From: Lepidonotus clava
Lineage: Eukaryota > Annelida > Polychaeta > Phyllodocida > Polynoidae
DNA length: 64,000 nt
Assembly: GCA_936440205.1 (NCBI GenBank)
Contig: OW387136.1
Span: forward strand, 56,081,190 to 56,145,189
Reading direction: 5' to 3'
Part shown: piece by piece, positions 41,257-51,685 of the stretch
How positions within the stretch are numbered: the stretch's first letter is position 1
Layout of the letters: each line of letters begins with the position of its first letter
Notes under the pieces: generated by a model
The model's database searches: none
What the model was told of the DNA's origin: nothing
The model's input: only the letters and a program-made list of their open reading frames with translations
Translations under genes and position numbers: made by a program

Positions 41257-41355
41257 AAAGGGCCCTAATGACATGCAACATGGGGTTTTCTTAGAATCAA
41301 CATGACGACATGGCCATATCTTAAATACAACATGCGACATTGAAAAAAATTGACA
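41257..41355 (-). repeat. dispersed repeat R1, copy 4 (partial)
   Basis: CATGCAACATGGGG ... TCAACATGACGACATGGCC ... CAACATGCGACATTG. It is a reverse-orientation piece of R1 directly abutting the 70-bp array. Confidence 0.6.
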
Positions 41356-42120
41356 TTGATGGTTAGAAGTTCCCCTAGGCCCTAACTACTAATATTGTGA
41401 TGCCCCATAGCGGAGACTAGAACAGGCAGTTGGTGGTTTGACCCACCCCTAAGCCCTATGTTTTATTCAATGGTTTTATTATTGTGATGCCCCATAGCGG
41501 AGACTAGAACAGGAAATTGATGTTTTGACCTACCCCTAAGCCCTATGTTTTATTGTAATGGCCCATAGTGGGTACTAGAACAGGAAGTTGATGGTTAGAC
41601 CTACCCCTAAGCCCTATGTTTTATTGTAATGGCCCATAGTGGGTACTAGAACAGGAAGTTGATGGCTAGACCTACCCCTAAGCCCTATATATTATTGTAA
41701 CGCCCCATAGCGGGGACTAGAACAGGAAGTTGATGGCTAGACCTACCCCTAAGCCCTATGTTTTATTGTAATGGCCCATAGTGGGTACTAGAACAGGAAG
41801 TTGATGGTTTGACCTACCCCTAAGCCCTATGTTTTATTGTAATGGCCCATAGTGGGTACTAGAACAGGAAGTTGATGACTAGACCTACCCCTAAGCCCTA
41901 TGTTTTATTATAATGGCCCGTAGTGGGTACTAGAACAAGAAGTTGGTGGTTTTGACCTACCCCTAAGCCCTATGTATTATTATTGTTATGGCCCGTAGGG
42001 GTGACTAGAACAGGAAATTGGTGGTTAGACATACCCCTAAGCCCTATATATTATTGTAACGCCCCATAGCGGGGACTAGAACAGGAAGTTGGTGGTTTAG
42101 ACCTACCCCTAAGCCCTATG
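41356..42120 (-). repeat. ~70-bp minisatellite overlapping the exon donor
   Basis: About 11 units of a block that on the minus strand contains CATAGGGCTTAGGGGTAGGTC, a CTTCCTGTTCTAGT segment and CTATGGGGC. The unit at 42050-42120 runs into the 42.1-kb exon, and its GGG|GTAGGT is the donor required by codon phase. Other units carry GTAGGT, GTGGGT or GTATGT in the same place. Confidence 0.85.
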
Positions 42121-42438
42121 CAGGCCCCCTGGCGGCCGTCCCTGGAGAAGACCTTGACCTTGTTGTTGTGGCCGTCGCTGACTGCCACCCGCCCGCCAGG
42201 GAGCGCCACCACCGCCTCGGGCCGGAAACGCTGCTCGTCGCCGACTACACACCTACAGACAGCGCGCACATCGCCGGGAACCAGCTCCTCAAAGATGGCC
42301 GACGGAGGAGACGGCGCCGGAAGTGACGTCGAAACAGGAAGTGACGTCACGTTGAATGAGGCGACGCCAGCGTTTGACCGGACGTTCCTCTGGTTGGATG
42401 TGGTAGGATGGGCAGTGGACATGGTGGAGTGGGTAAAC
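42107..42438 (-). CDS. NHL/beta-propeller protein, upstream exon in the window
   Basis: A 332-bp exon from an acceptor at 42439/42438 (GCCTTATTCCAG) to a donor at 42107/42106 (TTAGGG|GTAGGT). The first ~70 residues are a Ser/Thr/Pro/Asn-rich linker (STAHPTTSNQRNVRSNAGVA ... PVSTSLPAPSPPSA). An NHL repeat follows: QRFRPEAVVALPGGRVAVSD, GHNNKVKVFSRDG, then RQGACIGLR. It leaves one base (G), joining GT of the next exon as Gly. An in-frame ATG lies 17 bases inside (42422), so a start here is conceivable, but the acceptor argues for an internal exon. The linker suggests that a RING/B-box/coiled-coil part could be upstream, out of the window. Confidence 0.75.
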
Positions 42439-42684
42439 CTGGAATAAGGCGTACCAAGTGACGAGTTCTGATAGAATGGTGTGGCCTACATTACAATACC
42501 GTATCCTAGTGAAGGGTCATGGTGGTGATGTGCAGTTAACGTGGCTCCCGGGCCATTCACAAAGTCCAGCCCATAATATAAGTAGTGAGTATAACCGGCT
42601 ATCTCCCTGACCCGCTGAATGTGGGTCACTTATCAGTGTTGACATTGCATGCCCCCTCCACTCGGGGACAGGTTGGGCTCTGGA
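42439..42684. other. non-coding, probably intron
   Basis: Unique sequence upstream of the exon on the minus strand. No further exon is recognised. Confidence 0.45.
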
Positions 42685-42888
42685 CGGGGGGTCCCAAGTC
42701 ACGTGTCAAATTTAAAAAACGGCAATGTCGCATGTCTTTGTCGCTTATTTTTTCCAATGTTGCATGTCGAATTCAAAAATTGTCCATGTCTCACGTCGCT
42801 ATGATTTTTGTCCTGTCAGTTGCATCATTAGGCAGTAATGTTGTGTGTCGAATTTATGAAATGTTGATTTTAGTGGTCCACCCCCACA
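42685..42888 (+). repeat. dispersed repeat R1, copy 5 (best ends)
   Basis: It starts GGGGGGTCCCAAGTCACGTG and ends AGTGGTCCACCCCCACA. The inverted TGGGGG ends are clearest here. Confidence 0.7.
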
Positions 42889-43084
42889 GTGTTCACAATC
42901 ATCAACAATGGGGTCTGAGATCAAAGGTAACTGACAGCTTTTGTTCCCACCAACCTGTACAGGGGCCCCCTAATACTACATGGGCCTGATGGGGATTTTT
43001 GTTTTATGGGGGGGGGGGGGGGAGTTTTGTTTGGGCTTTTGGGGACCAGGAGCCATGAAGTGTACCTGGCCGTGAGGGCTTTCT

Positions 43085-44898
43085 ATGAAAGCAGCGATGT
43101 AACAAGCAAGCTCTGTGAGCGTACCTTTTTGGTAAGACTGTAACCTGCCAAATTTTCACATAACAGTTATCTTAGCTTTGGTTAATTTGAGACATACTAA
43201 AAAAGAACCTTATAATAATATTATATTTTAGTGAAGTTTTTTTAATTTTTTTTTTATCAATGTTTATTCTGGCTAAAGCATTAGTACAAGTACTAGTTTT
43301 CATTACCTGTCAGGGTATAACATTTACATCAGTGTATATAACAATTATCCAAGTGTTGATACAAAAATATATATCCGGTTCGCTTTAATTAGTGTACAAT
43401 AATTTACACATGAGATATAAATGTGGATGAACATGATTCTAACTGTCATCCATCAGATCATCAGTTAAATTTAATTGATTTTAGTTTGACTTCTACAAAG
43501 TGATAATTTAATGGTTCATAGATATTATACCAGGACATCGATAATACAAATTTCATCAACAGATATTTGATTGATTACAAGTTCCTTACGTGATACTATT
43601 TACATAACAAATACATTAAAAAAGGGCTCAACCAGCATAAACAGTAATACATTTGATAGTAGTTTAATAATAATTTTCAATTGTCTCTGCTAGCCAAGTC
43701 TTTAATTTACTTTTGAATACTGAAAGCTCCTCTAAATTTCAAATCCCAATATCCATACTGTTCGGGTCAATTGCTCCTCTGTACAGCGTACATTTAAAAA
43801 ATTTTTCACAATTTGGTTTGATTGTCTTCAATATAGGAGCATCATGACGTCTAGTATGTACAATAGGATTTTGTTTTAGGGAATCCTTCTGAGTAAACAT
43901 GTACTTTCTAATATTCAGTTTTCTCTTATTTTCTAGTAAAGGGACTCTACACATTCTATGAAGATCGGGCACAGAGTACCTTTGTTGATTATATATATAT
44001 ACGAATTCTCAAACCCTTATTTTGTTTTTTTTGTAACATGTCCAGCTTTTGCATATTACCACCAGCAAAGACTATATCACCATAATCAAACAAAGGTATT
44101 ATCATAGAATTGTATATTTGAGTTGCAGTATTAAAATCAATATATCGTCTTACTTTAGACAACAAATACATTTTATGAGAAACTGCTCAGTTACAGTATT
44201 CAGTATGTTTGTTGAAAGTAAGACATGTGTCAATATAAACTCCCAAGTATTTGTAATAGGATACTTTCTTAAGAACAGCATTGTTTGAATAAATTTTAAT
44301 ATCATGGGGTTTTTTGACATTTGATTTAGCACCATATGCTACTATCTTTGTTTTACTTGAGTTTACAGTTAGTTTGTTGGCTATACACCACTTACTAAAC
44401 TTATTTACACCATCTTGAAGAAATCTAACAATTCTATCCTTGCTATTACCAGATAAATAAATAACAGTATCTTCAGCATATAATCTATGTTTTGAGCGAG
44501 ACAAAATTCCTGCACAATCATTTACATATATTAAAAATAACAAAGGCCCCAATACAGAGCCTTGGGGAACACCACATGTTATACCAAGTTCATCAGAAGT
44601 AAGGCCGTTGACACTGTTTTTTTGCTTCCTATCGGTCCGGTAATTTTTAATCCCGAAGTAAAATTTGTCATGGATTCCCAGTAATAATAATTTACGTAAA
44701 AGAAGTTGAGACCTTGCTATTAAAGAATGTTATAATGATATTATTATAAAGTGAAAGAACATTACAAGAATGACGTCACAGTTGCAATGTTAGGTTCTAA
44801 AGACGTTTTTGGGTGCCATCAAAATAACATTAAAAGAACCAAAGCAGAACTAAACAGAATGTTATAAAAACGTCATAGCAACATCATAGTTCTTGCTT
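43085..44898 (+). repeat. dispersed repeat R2, copy 1, split by a LINE
   Basis: R2 sequence before (43085-43236) and after (44702-44898) a LINE insertion. It is identified by comparison with the intact copy at 49804-50174: AACCTGCC(C)AA..TTTCA, GAGACxTACTAAAAAAGAA, then TTTTGGGTGCCATCAAAATAAC and TCTTGCTTGGGT. Confidence 0.7.
43237..44701 (-). mobile_element. 5'-truncated LINE with RT domain, inside R2
   Basis: A 1.46-kb minus-strand non-LTR retrotransposon flanked by a GAAG duplication (43233-43236 and 44702-44705). The 3' end has AATAAA and an A-rich tail (plus 43237-43257). Upstream frames encode the RT palm: GPLLFLIYVNDCAGILS, YAEDTVIYLS (Glu replaces the first catalytic Asp of YADD), WCIANKLTVNSSKTK, and YKYLGVYIDTCLTFNKH. 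Further on come KVRRYIDFNTATQIYNSMII and PLFDYGDIVFAGG. The frames are broken by stops or shifts between these blocks, and the element is dead. CR1/L2/Jockey-like by motif, clade not resolved. Insertion into R2 dates it after R2. Confidence 0.82.
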
Positions 44899-47800
44899 GG
44901 GTTGGGGGCTGTGAGGCAAGCTCGGTTTGGGCTGTGGGGGATTGGGAGCTGTGTGGTGGGGTTGGTTTGGGCTGTGGGGGATTGGGAGCTGTGAGGTGGG
45001 GTTGGTTTGTGCTGTGGGGGATTGGGAGGTGTGACGTGGGGTTGGTTTGTGCTGTGGGGATTGGGAGCTGTGTGGTGGGGTTGGTTTGGGCTGTGGGGGA
45101 TTGGGAGCTGTGAGGTGGGGTTGGTTTGGGCTGTGGGGGATTGGGAGCTGTGTGGTGGGGTTGGTTTGGGCTGTGGGGGATTGGGAGATGTGAGGTGGGG
45201 TTGGTTTGTGCTTTGGGGGATTGGGAGCTGTGAGGTGGGGTTGGTTTGTGCTGTGGGGGATTGGGAGGTGTGACTTGGGGTTGGTTTGTGCTGTGGGGAT
45301 TGGGAGCTGTGTGGTGGGGTTGGTTTGGGCTGTGGGGGATTGGGAGCTGTGAGGTGGGGTTGGTTTGGGCTGTGGGGGATTGGGAGCTGTGAGGTGGGGT
45401 TGGTTTGTGCTGTGGGGGATTGGGAGCTGTGAGGTGGGGTTGGTTTGGGCTGTGGGGGATTGGGAGCTGTGTGGTGGGGTTGGTTTGGGCTTTGGGGGAT
45501 TGGGAGCTGTGAGGTGGGGTTGGTTTGTGCTGTGGGGGATTGGGAGCTGTTAGGTGGGGTTGGTTTGGGCTGTGGGGGATTGGGAGCTGTGAGGTGGGGT
45601 TGGTTTGGGCTGTGGGGGATTGGGAGCTGTGTGGTGGGGTTGGTTTGGGCTGTGGGGGATTGGGAGATGTGTGGTGGGGTTGGTTTGTGCTGTGGGGGAT
45701 TGGGAGCTGTGAGGTGGGGTTGGTTTGTGCTGTGGGGGATTGGGAGCTGTGAGGTGGGGTTGGTTTGTGCTGTGGGGGATTGGGAGCTGTGAGGTGGGGT
45801 TGGTTTGTGCTGTGGGGGATTGGGAGCTGTGAGGTAGGGTTGGTTTGTGCCATTGGGGATCGGGAGCTGTGAGGTAAAGTTGGTTTGGGCTGTGGGGGAT
45901 AAGGAGCTGTGTGGTGGGGTTGGTTTGGGCTGTGGGGGATTGGGAGGTGTGAGGTGGGGTTGGTTTGGGCTGTGGGGGTTTGGGAGGTGTGAGGTGGGGT
46001 TGGTTTGGGCTGTGGGGGATTGGGAGCTGTGTGGTGGGGTTGGTTTGGGCTGTGGGGGATTGGGAGCTGTGTGGTGGGGTTGGTTTGGGCTGTGGGGGAT
46101 TGGGAGCTGTGTGGTGGGGTTGGTTTGGGCTGTGGGGGATCGGGAGCTGTGAGGTGGGGTTGGTTTGTGCAGTGGGGGATTTGAGGCTGTGAGGTGGGGT
46201 TGGTTTGGGCTGTGGGGGATTGGGAGGTGTGAGGTGGGGTTGGTTTGGGCTGTGGGGGATCGGGAGCTGTGAGGTGGGGTTGGTTTGGGCTGTGGGGGAT
46301 TGGGACCTGTGTGGTGGGGTTGGTTTGGGCTGTGGGGGATCGGGAGGTGTGAGGTGGGGTTGGTTTGGGCTGTGGGGGATCGGGAGGTGTGAGGTGGGGT
46401 TGGTTTGGGTGGGGGGGATCGGGAGCTGTGAGGTGGGGTTGGTTTGGGCTGTGGGGGATTGGGAGCTGTGTGGTGGGGTTGGTTTGGGCTGTGGGGGATT
46501 GGGAGCTGTGTGGTGGGGTTGGTTTGGGCTGTGGGGGATTGGGAGCTGTGTGGTGGGGTTGGTTTGGGCTGTGGGGGATTGGGAGCTGTGTGGTGGGGTT
46601 GGTTTGGGCTGTGGGGGATCGGGAGCTGTGAGGTGGGGTTGGTTTGTGCAGTGGGGGATTTGAGGCTGTGAGGTGGGGTTGGTTTGTGCAGTGGGGGATT
46701 GGGACCTGTGTGGTGGGGTTGGTTTGGGCTGTGGGGGATCGGGAGGTGTGAGGTGGGGTTGGTTTGGTCTGTGGGGGATCGGGAGGTGTGAGGTTGGGTT
46801 GGTTTGGGTGGGGGGGATCGGGAGGTGTGAGGTGGGGTTGGTTTGGGCTGTGGGGGATCGGGAGGTGTGAGGTGGGGTTGGTTTCGGCTGTGGGGGATTG
46901 GGAGGTGTGAGGTGGGGTTGGTTTGGGCTGTGGGGGAACGGGAGGTGTGAGGTGGGGTTGGTTTGGGTTGGGGGGATCGGGAGCTGTGAGGTGGGGTTGG
47001 TTTGGGCTGTGGGGGATCGGGAGCTGTGAGGTGGGGTTGGTTTGGGCTGTGGGGGATTGGGAGCTGTGTGGTGGGGTTGGTTTGGGCTGTGGGGGATTGG
47101 GAGCTGTGTGGTGGGGTTGGTTTGGGCTGTGGGGGATCGGGAGGTGTGAGGTGGGGTTGGTTTGGGTTGGGGGGATCGGGAGCTGTGAGGTGGGGTTGGT
47201 TTGGGCTGTGGGGGATTGGGAGCTGTGTGGTGGGGTTGGTTTGGGCTGTGGGGGATTGGGAGGTGTGAGGTTGGGTTGGTTTGGGCTGTGGGGGATTGGG
47301 AGCTGTGAGGTGGGGTTGGTTTGGGCTGTGGGGGATCGGGAGCTGTGTGGTGGGGTTGGTTTGGGCTGTGGGGGATCGGGAGCTGTGAGGTGGGGTTGGT
47401 TTGTGCAGTGGGGGATTGGGAGCTGTGAGGTAGGGTTGGTTTGGGCTGTGAAGGATTGGGAGCTGTGAGGTGGGGTTGGTTTGGGCTGTGGGGGATTTGA
47501 GGCTGTGAGGTGGGGTTGGTTTGTGCAGTGGGGGATTGGGACCTGTGTGGTGGGGTTGGTTTGGGCTGTGGGGGATCGGGAGGTGTGAGGTGGGGTTGGT
47601 TTGGGCTGTGGGGGATCGGGAGGTGTGAGGTGGGGTTGGTTTGGGTGGGGGGGATCGGGAGGTGTGAGGTGGGGTTGGTTTGGGCTGTGGGGGATCGGGA
47701 GGTGTGAGGTGGGGTTGGTTTCGGCTGTGGGGGATTGGGAGGTGTGAGGTGGGGTTGGTTTGGGCTGTGGGGGAACGGGAGGTGTGAGGTGGGGTTGGTT

Positions 47801-48335
47801 TGGGTTGGGGGGATCGGGAGCTGTGAGGTGGGGTTGGTTTGGGCTGTGGGGGAGCTGTGAGGTGGGGTTGGTTTGGGCTGTGGGGGATTGGGAGCTGTGT
47901 GGTGGGGTTGGTTTGGGCTGTGGGGGATTGGGAGCTGTGTGGTGGGGTTGGTTTGGGCTGTGGGGGATCGGGAGGTGTGAGGTGGGGTTGGTTTGGGTTG
48001 GGGGGATCGAGAGCTGTGAGGTGGGGTTGGTTTGGGCTGTGGGGGATTGGGAGCTGTGTGGTGGGGTTGGTTTGGGCTGTGGGGGATTGGGAGGTGTGAG
48101 GTGGGGTTGGTTTGGGCTGTGGGGGATTGGGAGCTGTGAGGTGGGGTTGGTTTGGGCTGTGGGGGATCGGGAGCTGTGAGGTGGGGTTGGTTTGGGCTGT
48201 GGGGGATCGGGAGCTGTGAGGTGGGGTTGGTTTGGGCTGTGGGGGATTGGGAGCTGTGAGGTGGGGTTGTTGTGGGCTGTGGGGGTTTGGGAGCTGTGAG
48301 GTAAGGTTGGTTTGGGCTGTGAAGGATTGGGAGTG
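44897..48335 (+). repeat. 3.4-kb minisatellite, 40-bp unit, G-rich
   Basis: About 86 units whose two halves are GTGGGGTTGGTTTGGGCTGT and GGGGGATTGGGAGCTGTGTG (or TGAG). Each unit holds four G-runs (GGGG, GGG, GGGGG, GGG) with loops of up to seven bases, so a G-quadruplex is possible in every unit. A higher-order copy of about 837 bases is evident: 46640-47480 is repeated at 47480-48315 with the same order of variant units. Frames are open on both strands because stops are absent from the unit. No gene is implied. Confidence 0.95.
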
Positions 48336-48384
48336 TTTAAAGTCAGAATTTATCTTAACTTATTTTCACTGTAAAAATGACCTT

Positions 48385-49442
48385 CACTGAAAACACAGAG
48401 TTGTCAAAAGTGGTGCCAAAAACGACAACCCAAGGTTGTCTGTGTCTTTTATACAAAAAATCTTATTTATGAATAGTTTCATGATGTAGATATCATAGTC
48501 CATAATAATGGCTACCTATTATCTTATTACCAGCTATTAGGTATAGCCATTACACATAGGAGGCCTATGAGTTATATGTTTTTTGACACCATTCACTTAC
48601 AACACTTTATCATATACCCCTTTCAGACTGACGACGGTAATGCGCATCAAAGCGCTTCAAAGTGCTTCAGTACACTTCCTGAGACCTGTCTGAAAGCAAA
48701 AGCATTCTAGAATGCGCATCAATGGGCTTTAGAACCACATTCTAGAATTCGCATTTGGACCAGTACTCCAGAAAACGATTCGGTTTGGTTCGCTTCTCAG
48801 TTGTTGTGTGAAAGATACAGAAGCGATCGAACCACATTCTTAGTATACGAATCTGTAATGTTATCATACGAATCCATAATGTTATCATACGAATACATAA
48901 TGTTATCATACAAATACATAATGTTATCATACGAATCCTTCTGTTGGCTACTGGCGGGAGGTGGACGTGTGAAAGCACTGGATTCTCTAATGCGCTTCGA
49001 ATCGGTGCCATTCACTTCGGTTCGCTTTGGTTCGCTTTGCATTGCCCTATAGTCTGAAAGGGGTATTAGACAGAGGCCATGATAACCTTGGGCTGTCGTT
49101 TTAGGTACCATTCACTTACAACCCTAGGGTTGTCAGGCAGCACTTTTGGCTTCTCATTTTCTTCTGTGACAACCCTATGACAACCCGGTTTTCATTTTTG
49201 CTTCTTTGACAACCTTTTTGACCCAAAGTAGTCGGAAGAAAATAACAACCTTTGGGTTGTTACCCAGCCTCAAAATTCACAATGACAACCCTCTGACCAC
49301 CCCCAAATTGGCATAGGATTGTCACATGGTTGTCACACAGCATCAAGGGCCTGAAATGAGCCCTGATCTGCCCCAAAAAGTGACCTATTACAGCCCTTTG
49401 ACAACTTTAAAGTGGCTCTCTGACGACTTTGTGTTTTCAGTG
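48385..49442. mobile_element. CACTG-ended TIR element, copy 2, with a nested insertion
   Basis: CACTGAAAACACAGAGTTG at the left, CGACTTTGTGTTTTCAGTG at the right, TT on each side. It is collinear with 20624-21211 except for a ~450-bp insert at 48615-49066. It is non-coding. Confidence 0.72.
48615..49066. mobile_element. TIR element nested in the CACTG element
   Basis: TACCCCTTTCAGACT at 48615 and the exact inverse at 49051-49065. The other copy of the host element lacks it (reads CATAGACAGAGG), giving an empty-site comparison. Its interior contains an 18-21-bp tandem repeat (ACGAATCCATAATGTTATCAT, about five units at 48845-48930) and CGCTTTGGTTCG words. It is non-autonomous. TWA-like bases at the edges fit a 3-bp duplication, but this is uncertain. 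Confidence 0.65.
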
Positions 49443-49803
49443 TTGGCTGTTGGTACGGCATAAAACATCCAGCACACGCTAGGCAAGGTGCCTGACGGGT
49501 ACAAGAGGGGGATGTGAGTAGGTAGCATGAGGTGGGGACTGGGCAGGCGCCCTCCTCATTAGGCAGAGAAGCAACACGTTAGCTGATTGCGGATTGACTC
49601 CCAACCTGCTGGGTGTGTACCGGATGTGACTCCCTCTGCTGATCTGGGGGGTGGGGGAGAGGTGGGGGAGGGGTCTGATCTCCAGTCAGAGCCCCCTCTC
49701 CTCCAGGTTAGGGCTTATCCCCACAGTGCTCCATACTTACCTGCGGCTTTGCCCCACTCACAATCAGTACTTGTCAGGTGGGTGAGCACCTGTAACCTGA
49801 AAA
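49443..49803. other. non-coding, nothing recognised
   Basis: Unique sequence between two elements. GC-moderate, with no supported exon. Confidence 0.45.
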
Positions 49804-50174
49804 CTACCCAGGCAAACAGCGACGTAGCAAGAACGTACTGCGACTGTGCTTTTTTGGTTAGTCTATAACCTGCCCAAGTTTCATGTAATAGTTACTTTAT
49901 TTTAGGTAAAGTTGAGACTTACTAAAAAAGAATGTTATGATAGTGTTATATATCAGTGAAGTTGAGACCTTACAAATAAAGAACGTTATAATAACGTTAT
50001 TATAATTTGAAAGAACATCACAAGACTGTCACAATAATTTCACAGTGCAACATCACAATATTAAATTCTAAAGACGGTTTTGGGTGCCATCAAAATAACT
50101 TAACAAGAACCAAAGGTGAACTATGCAGAACATTATAAAAAAGTTATGATAACGTCATATTCTTGCTTGGGTAG
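49804..50174 (+). mobile_element. dispersed repeat R2, intact copy
   Basis: A ~370-bp element with imperfect inverted ends: CTACCCAGGCAAACAGCG at the left, and TTCTTGCTTGGGTAG at the right (inverse CTACCCAAGCAAGAA). The interior has repeated GTTATAATAACGTTATTATAA palindromic words. It is probably a non-autonomous DNA transposon of unknown superfamily. Related pieces lie at 43085-44898, 59870-60140 and 63245-63360. Confidence 0.6.
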
Positions 50175-51421
50175 GCACTAATTCAAGGATTTGAGAAACT
50201 CTTCCCTGCATATGGATATTATGAAGCTGTATGTAAATTCTCATTCATGACACTTGATTGTTTACCAAGATATTAATATTAAAAAGTAATAAAATCAGCA
50301 TTCATCATTTTGAATTTTCATTGTAATCTGTCATATCAGTACAAATGTATACAGATAACTATATCTGTACACTGTTTAATGGTGTATAACATTTTAGATT
50401 CAGAGCGTCAGTTTGGCTACTAAAGTTTTGTAGAAATGAGAATATGGAGTCAATATGAAAACACAGATCAACCCGAAAGCAAATGGCAGTGCTTTCCGAG
50501 AATGTGAATCGTATATAACTCATGCTCGTATTTGTGTCACAAACGTGACCTAATCTTTGTAATAAATCATGTCTAAAGGTGTTTCTGAATACTTTATATG
50601 GTATATTTATTTTTTATAAGGTGTAAACACTTGATGTAAAATATTCCCTAAAGTAAAACCTGGTTTGAATATCTTTATTGGTTGTAAAAGTAGACATACT
50701 ATGATTAGCTTAATAATCTTTTTAGTCCACCTGACTGGTCAGCTATAGCTAGCAAGGGGTCAGTCCTCAAATCAGATCGTTGCCAAATGAGTAAGTTATT
50801 TTAGGAAAGGATCCTTATGGAGGTCTGAGCCTGAGGAACTTATTAAGAGCCTACCTTGCAAAATATTATCCTTTATTGTAAATAATTACAGACTTGTTTT
50901 TGAGACTATTTTTCCTTAATATTGGATTTATTGAGACTGAAAGCTGAAGCCCCAAATTAGGAAGATATTTTTGTTTTTATAGAATAAAACTGGATCATAA
51001 ATATAATGGTTTTGTCACCTGTTAACCATGATAATTACAAACCATTGGACAGACCCACCGGAGACCCAACACTTAGCTCACTGGGTGTGATCAACCTGAG
51101 CCGAATGGACAACATGCCTCAACTGCTGCAGCATTTTGATTTCGTCCACAATAATTCTGTCCTGCCTACTTGGATATATTGAGCGTTGTTGGCGCAATAT
51201 AAAGACCAAAGTCCATTTTGTTGAGGGAAGCATTTGCAGTACCTTTTTAACCCCCTCTTGCCACTGCTTGCAGTTTAGATATCAGCATGTTGGTGTCCCT
51301 CACCACAAGCAACCCATAGAAAATCTATATAAAACCCCCCTGTGGGGATCTGGGGTGGGGGTTAGTTTGGGAGACTCCTGGGAAGAATGTGTCCCCAGCA
51401 GCCCCATAGAAGGTGACAAAT
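50175..51421. other. non-coding, nothing recognised
   Basis: AT-rich sequence without arrays, known repeats or exons that I could support. Confidence 0.45.
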
Positions 51422-51685
51422 GGGGAGACCAGACTCAGTATCTCAACAGGAAGAGTGCCTGCTTCGAGTCTAGGAGGTCTTGGGATTTATTCCTGGCCGA
51501 GTCACATCAAAGACTTTAACAATGTTAGTGGCCACTCCTTGCCTGGCACTCGGTATAAAGTGAGAACCACGAAACATAACTGGTCAGCCTAGTGTCAGTA
51601 TAATGTGAGTAGGTGGGGTATTGTGCGGGCCTATGACATGATATCTCAGTGTGGCAGTAATCTATAAACATTCCAGAAAAATTAA
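51422..51685 (+). repeat. tRNA-derived SINE, near full length
   Basis: A tRNA-like head with ACTCAGTATCTCAACAGG (A box region) and TCTTGGGATTTATTCCTGGCC (decayed B box). It is followed by a conserved-looking body: CGAGTCACATCAAAGAC, CACTCGGTATAAAGTGAGAA, GTCAGTATAATGTGAGTAGG, and CATGATATCTCAGTGTGGCAG. This body is shared by SINEs that I recall from marine invertebrate genomes. The exact family is not named. Confidence 0.6.

Noticed and set aside
44897-45100. Telomeric or interstitial telomere repeat
   Set aside because: TTGGGG-like words occur only as part of a 40-bp unit. There is no TTAGGG run.
44897-48335. Long Gly/Trp/Val-rich (plus) and Pro/His/Gln-rich (minus) open frames
   Set aside because: A 40-bp unit without stops cycles through all frames on both strands. 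There are no unique flanking exons, start context or splice sites. Tandem-repeat artefact.
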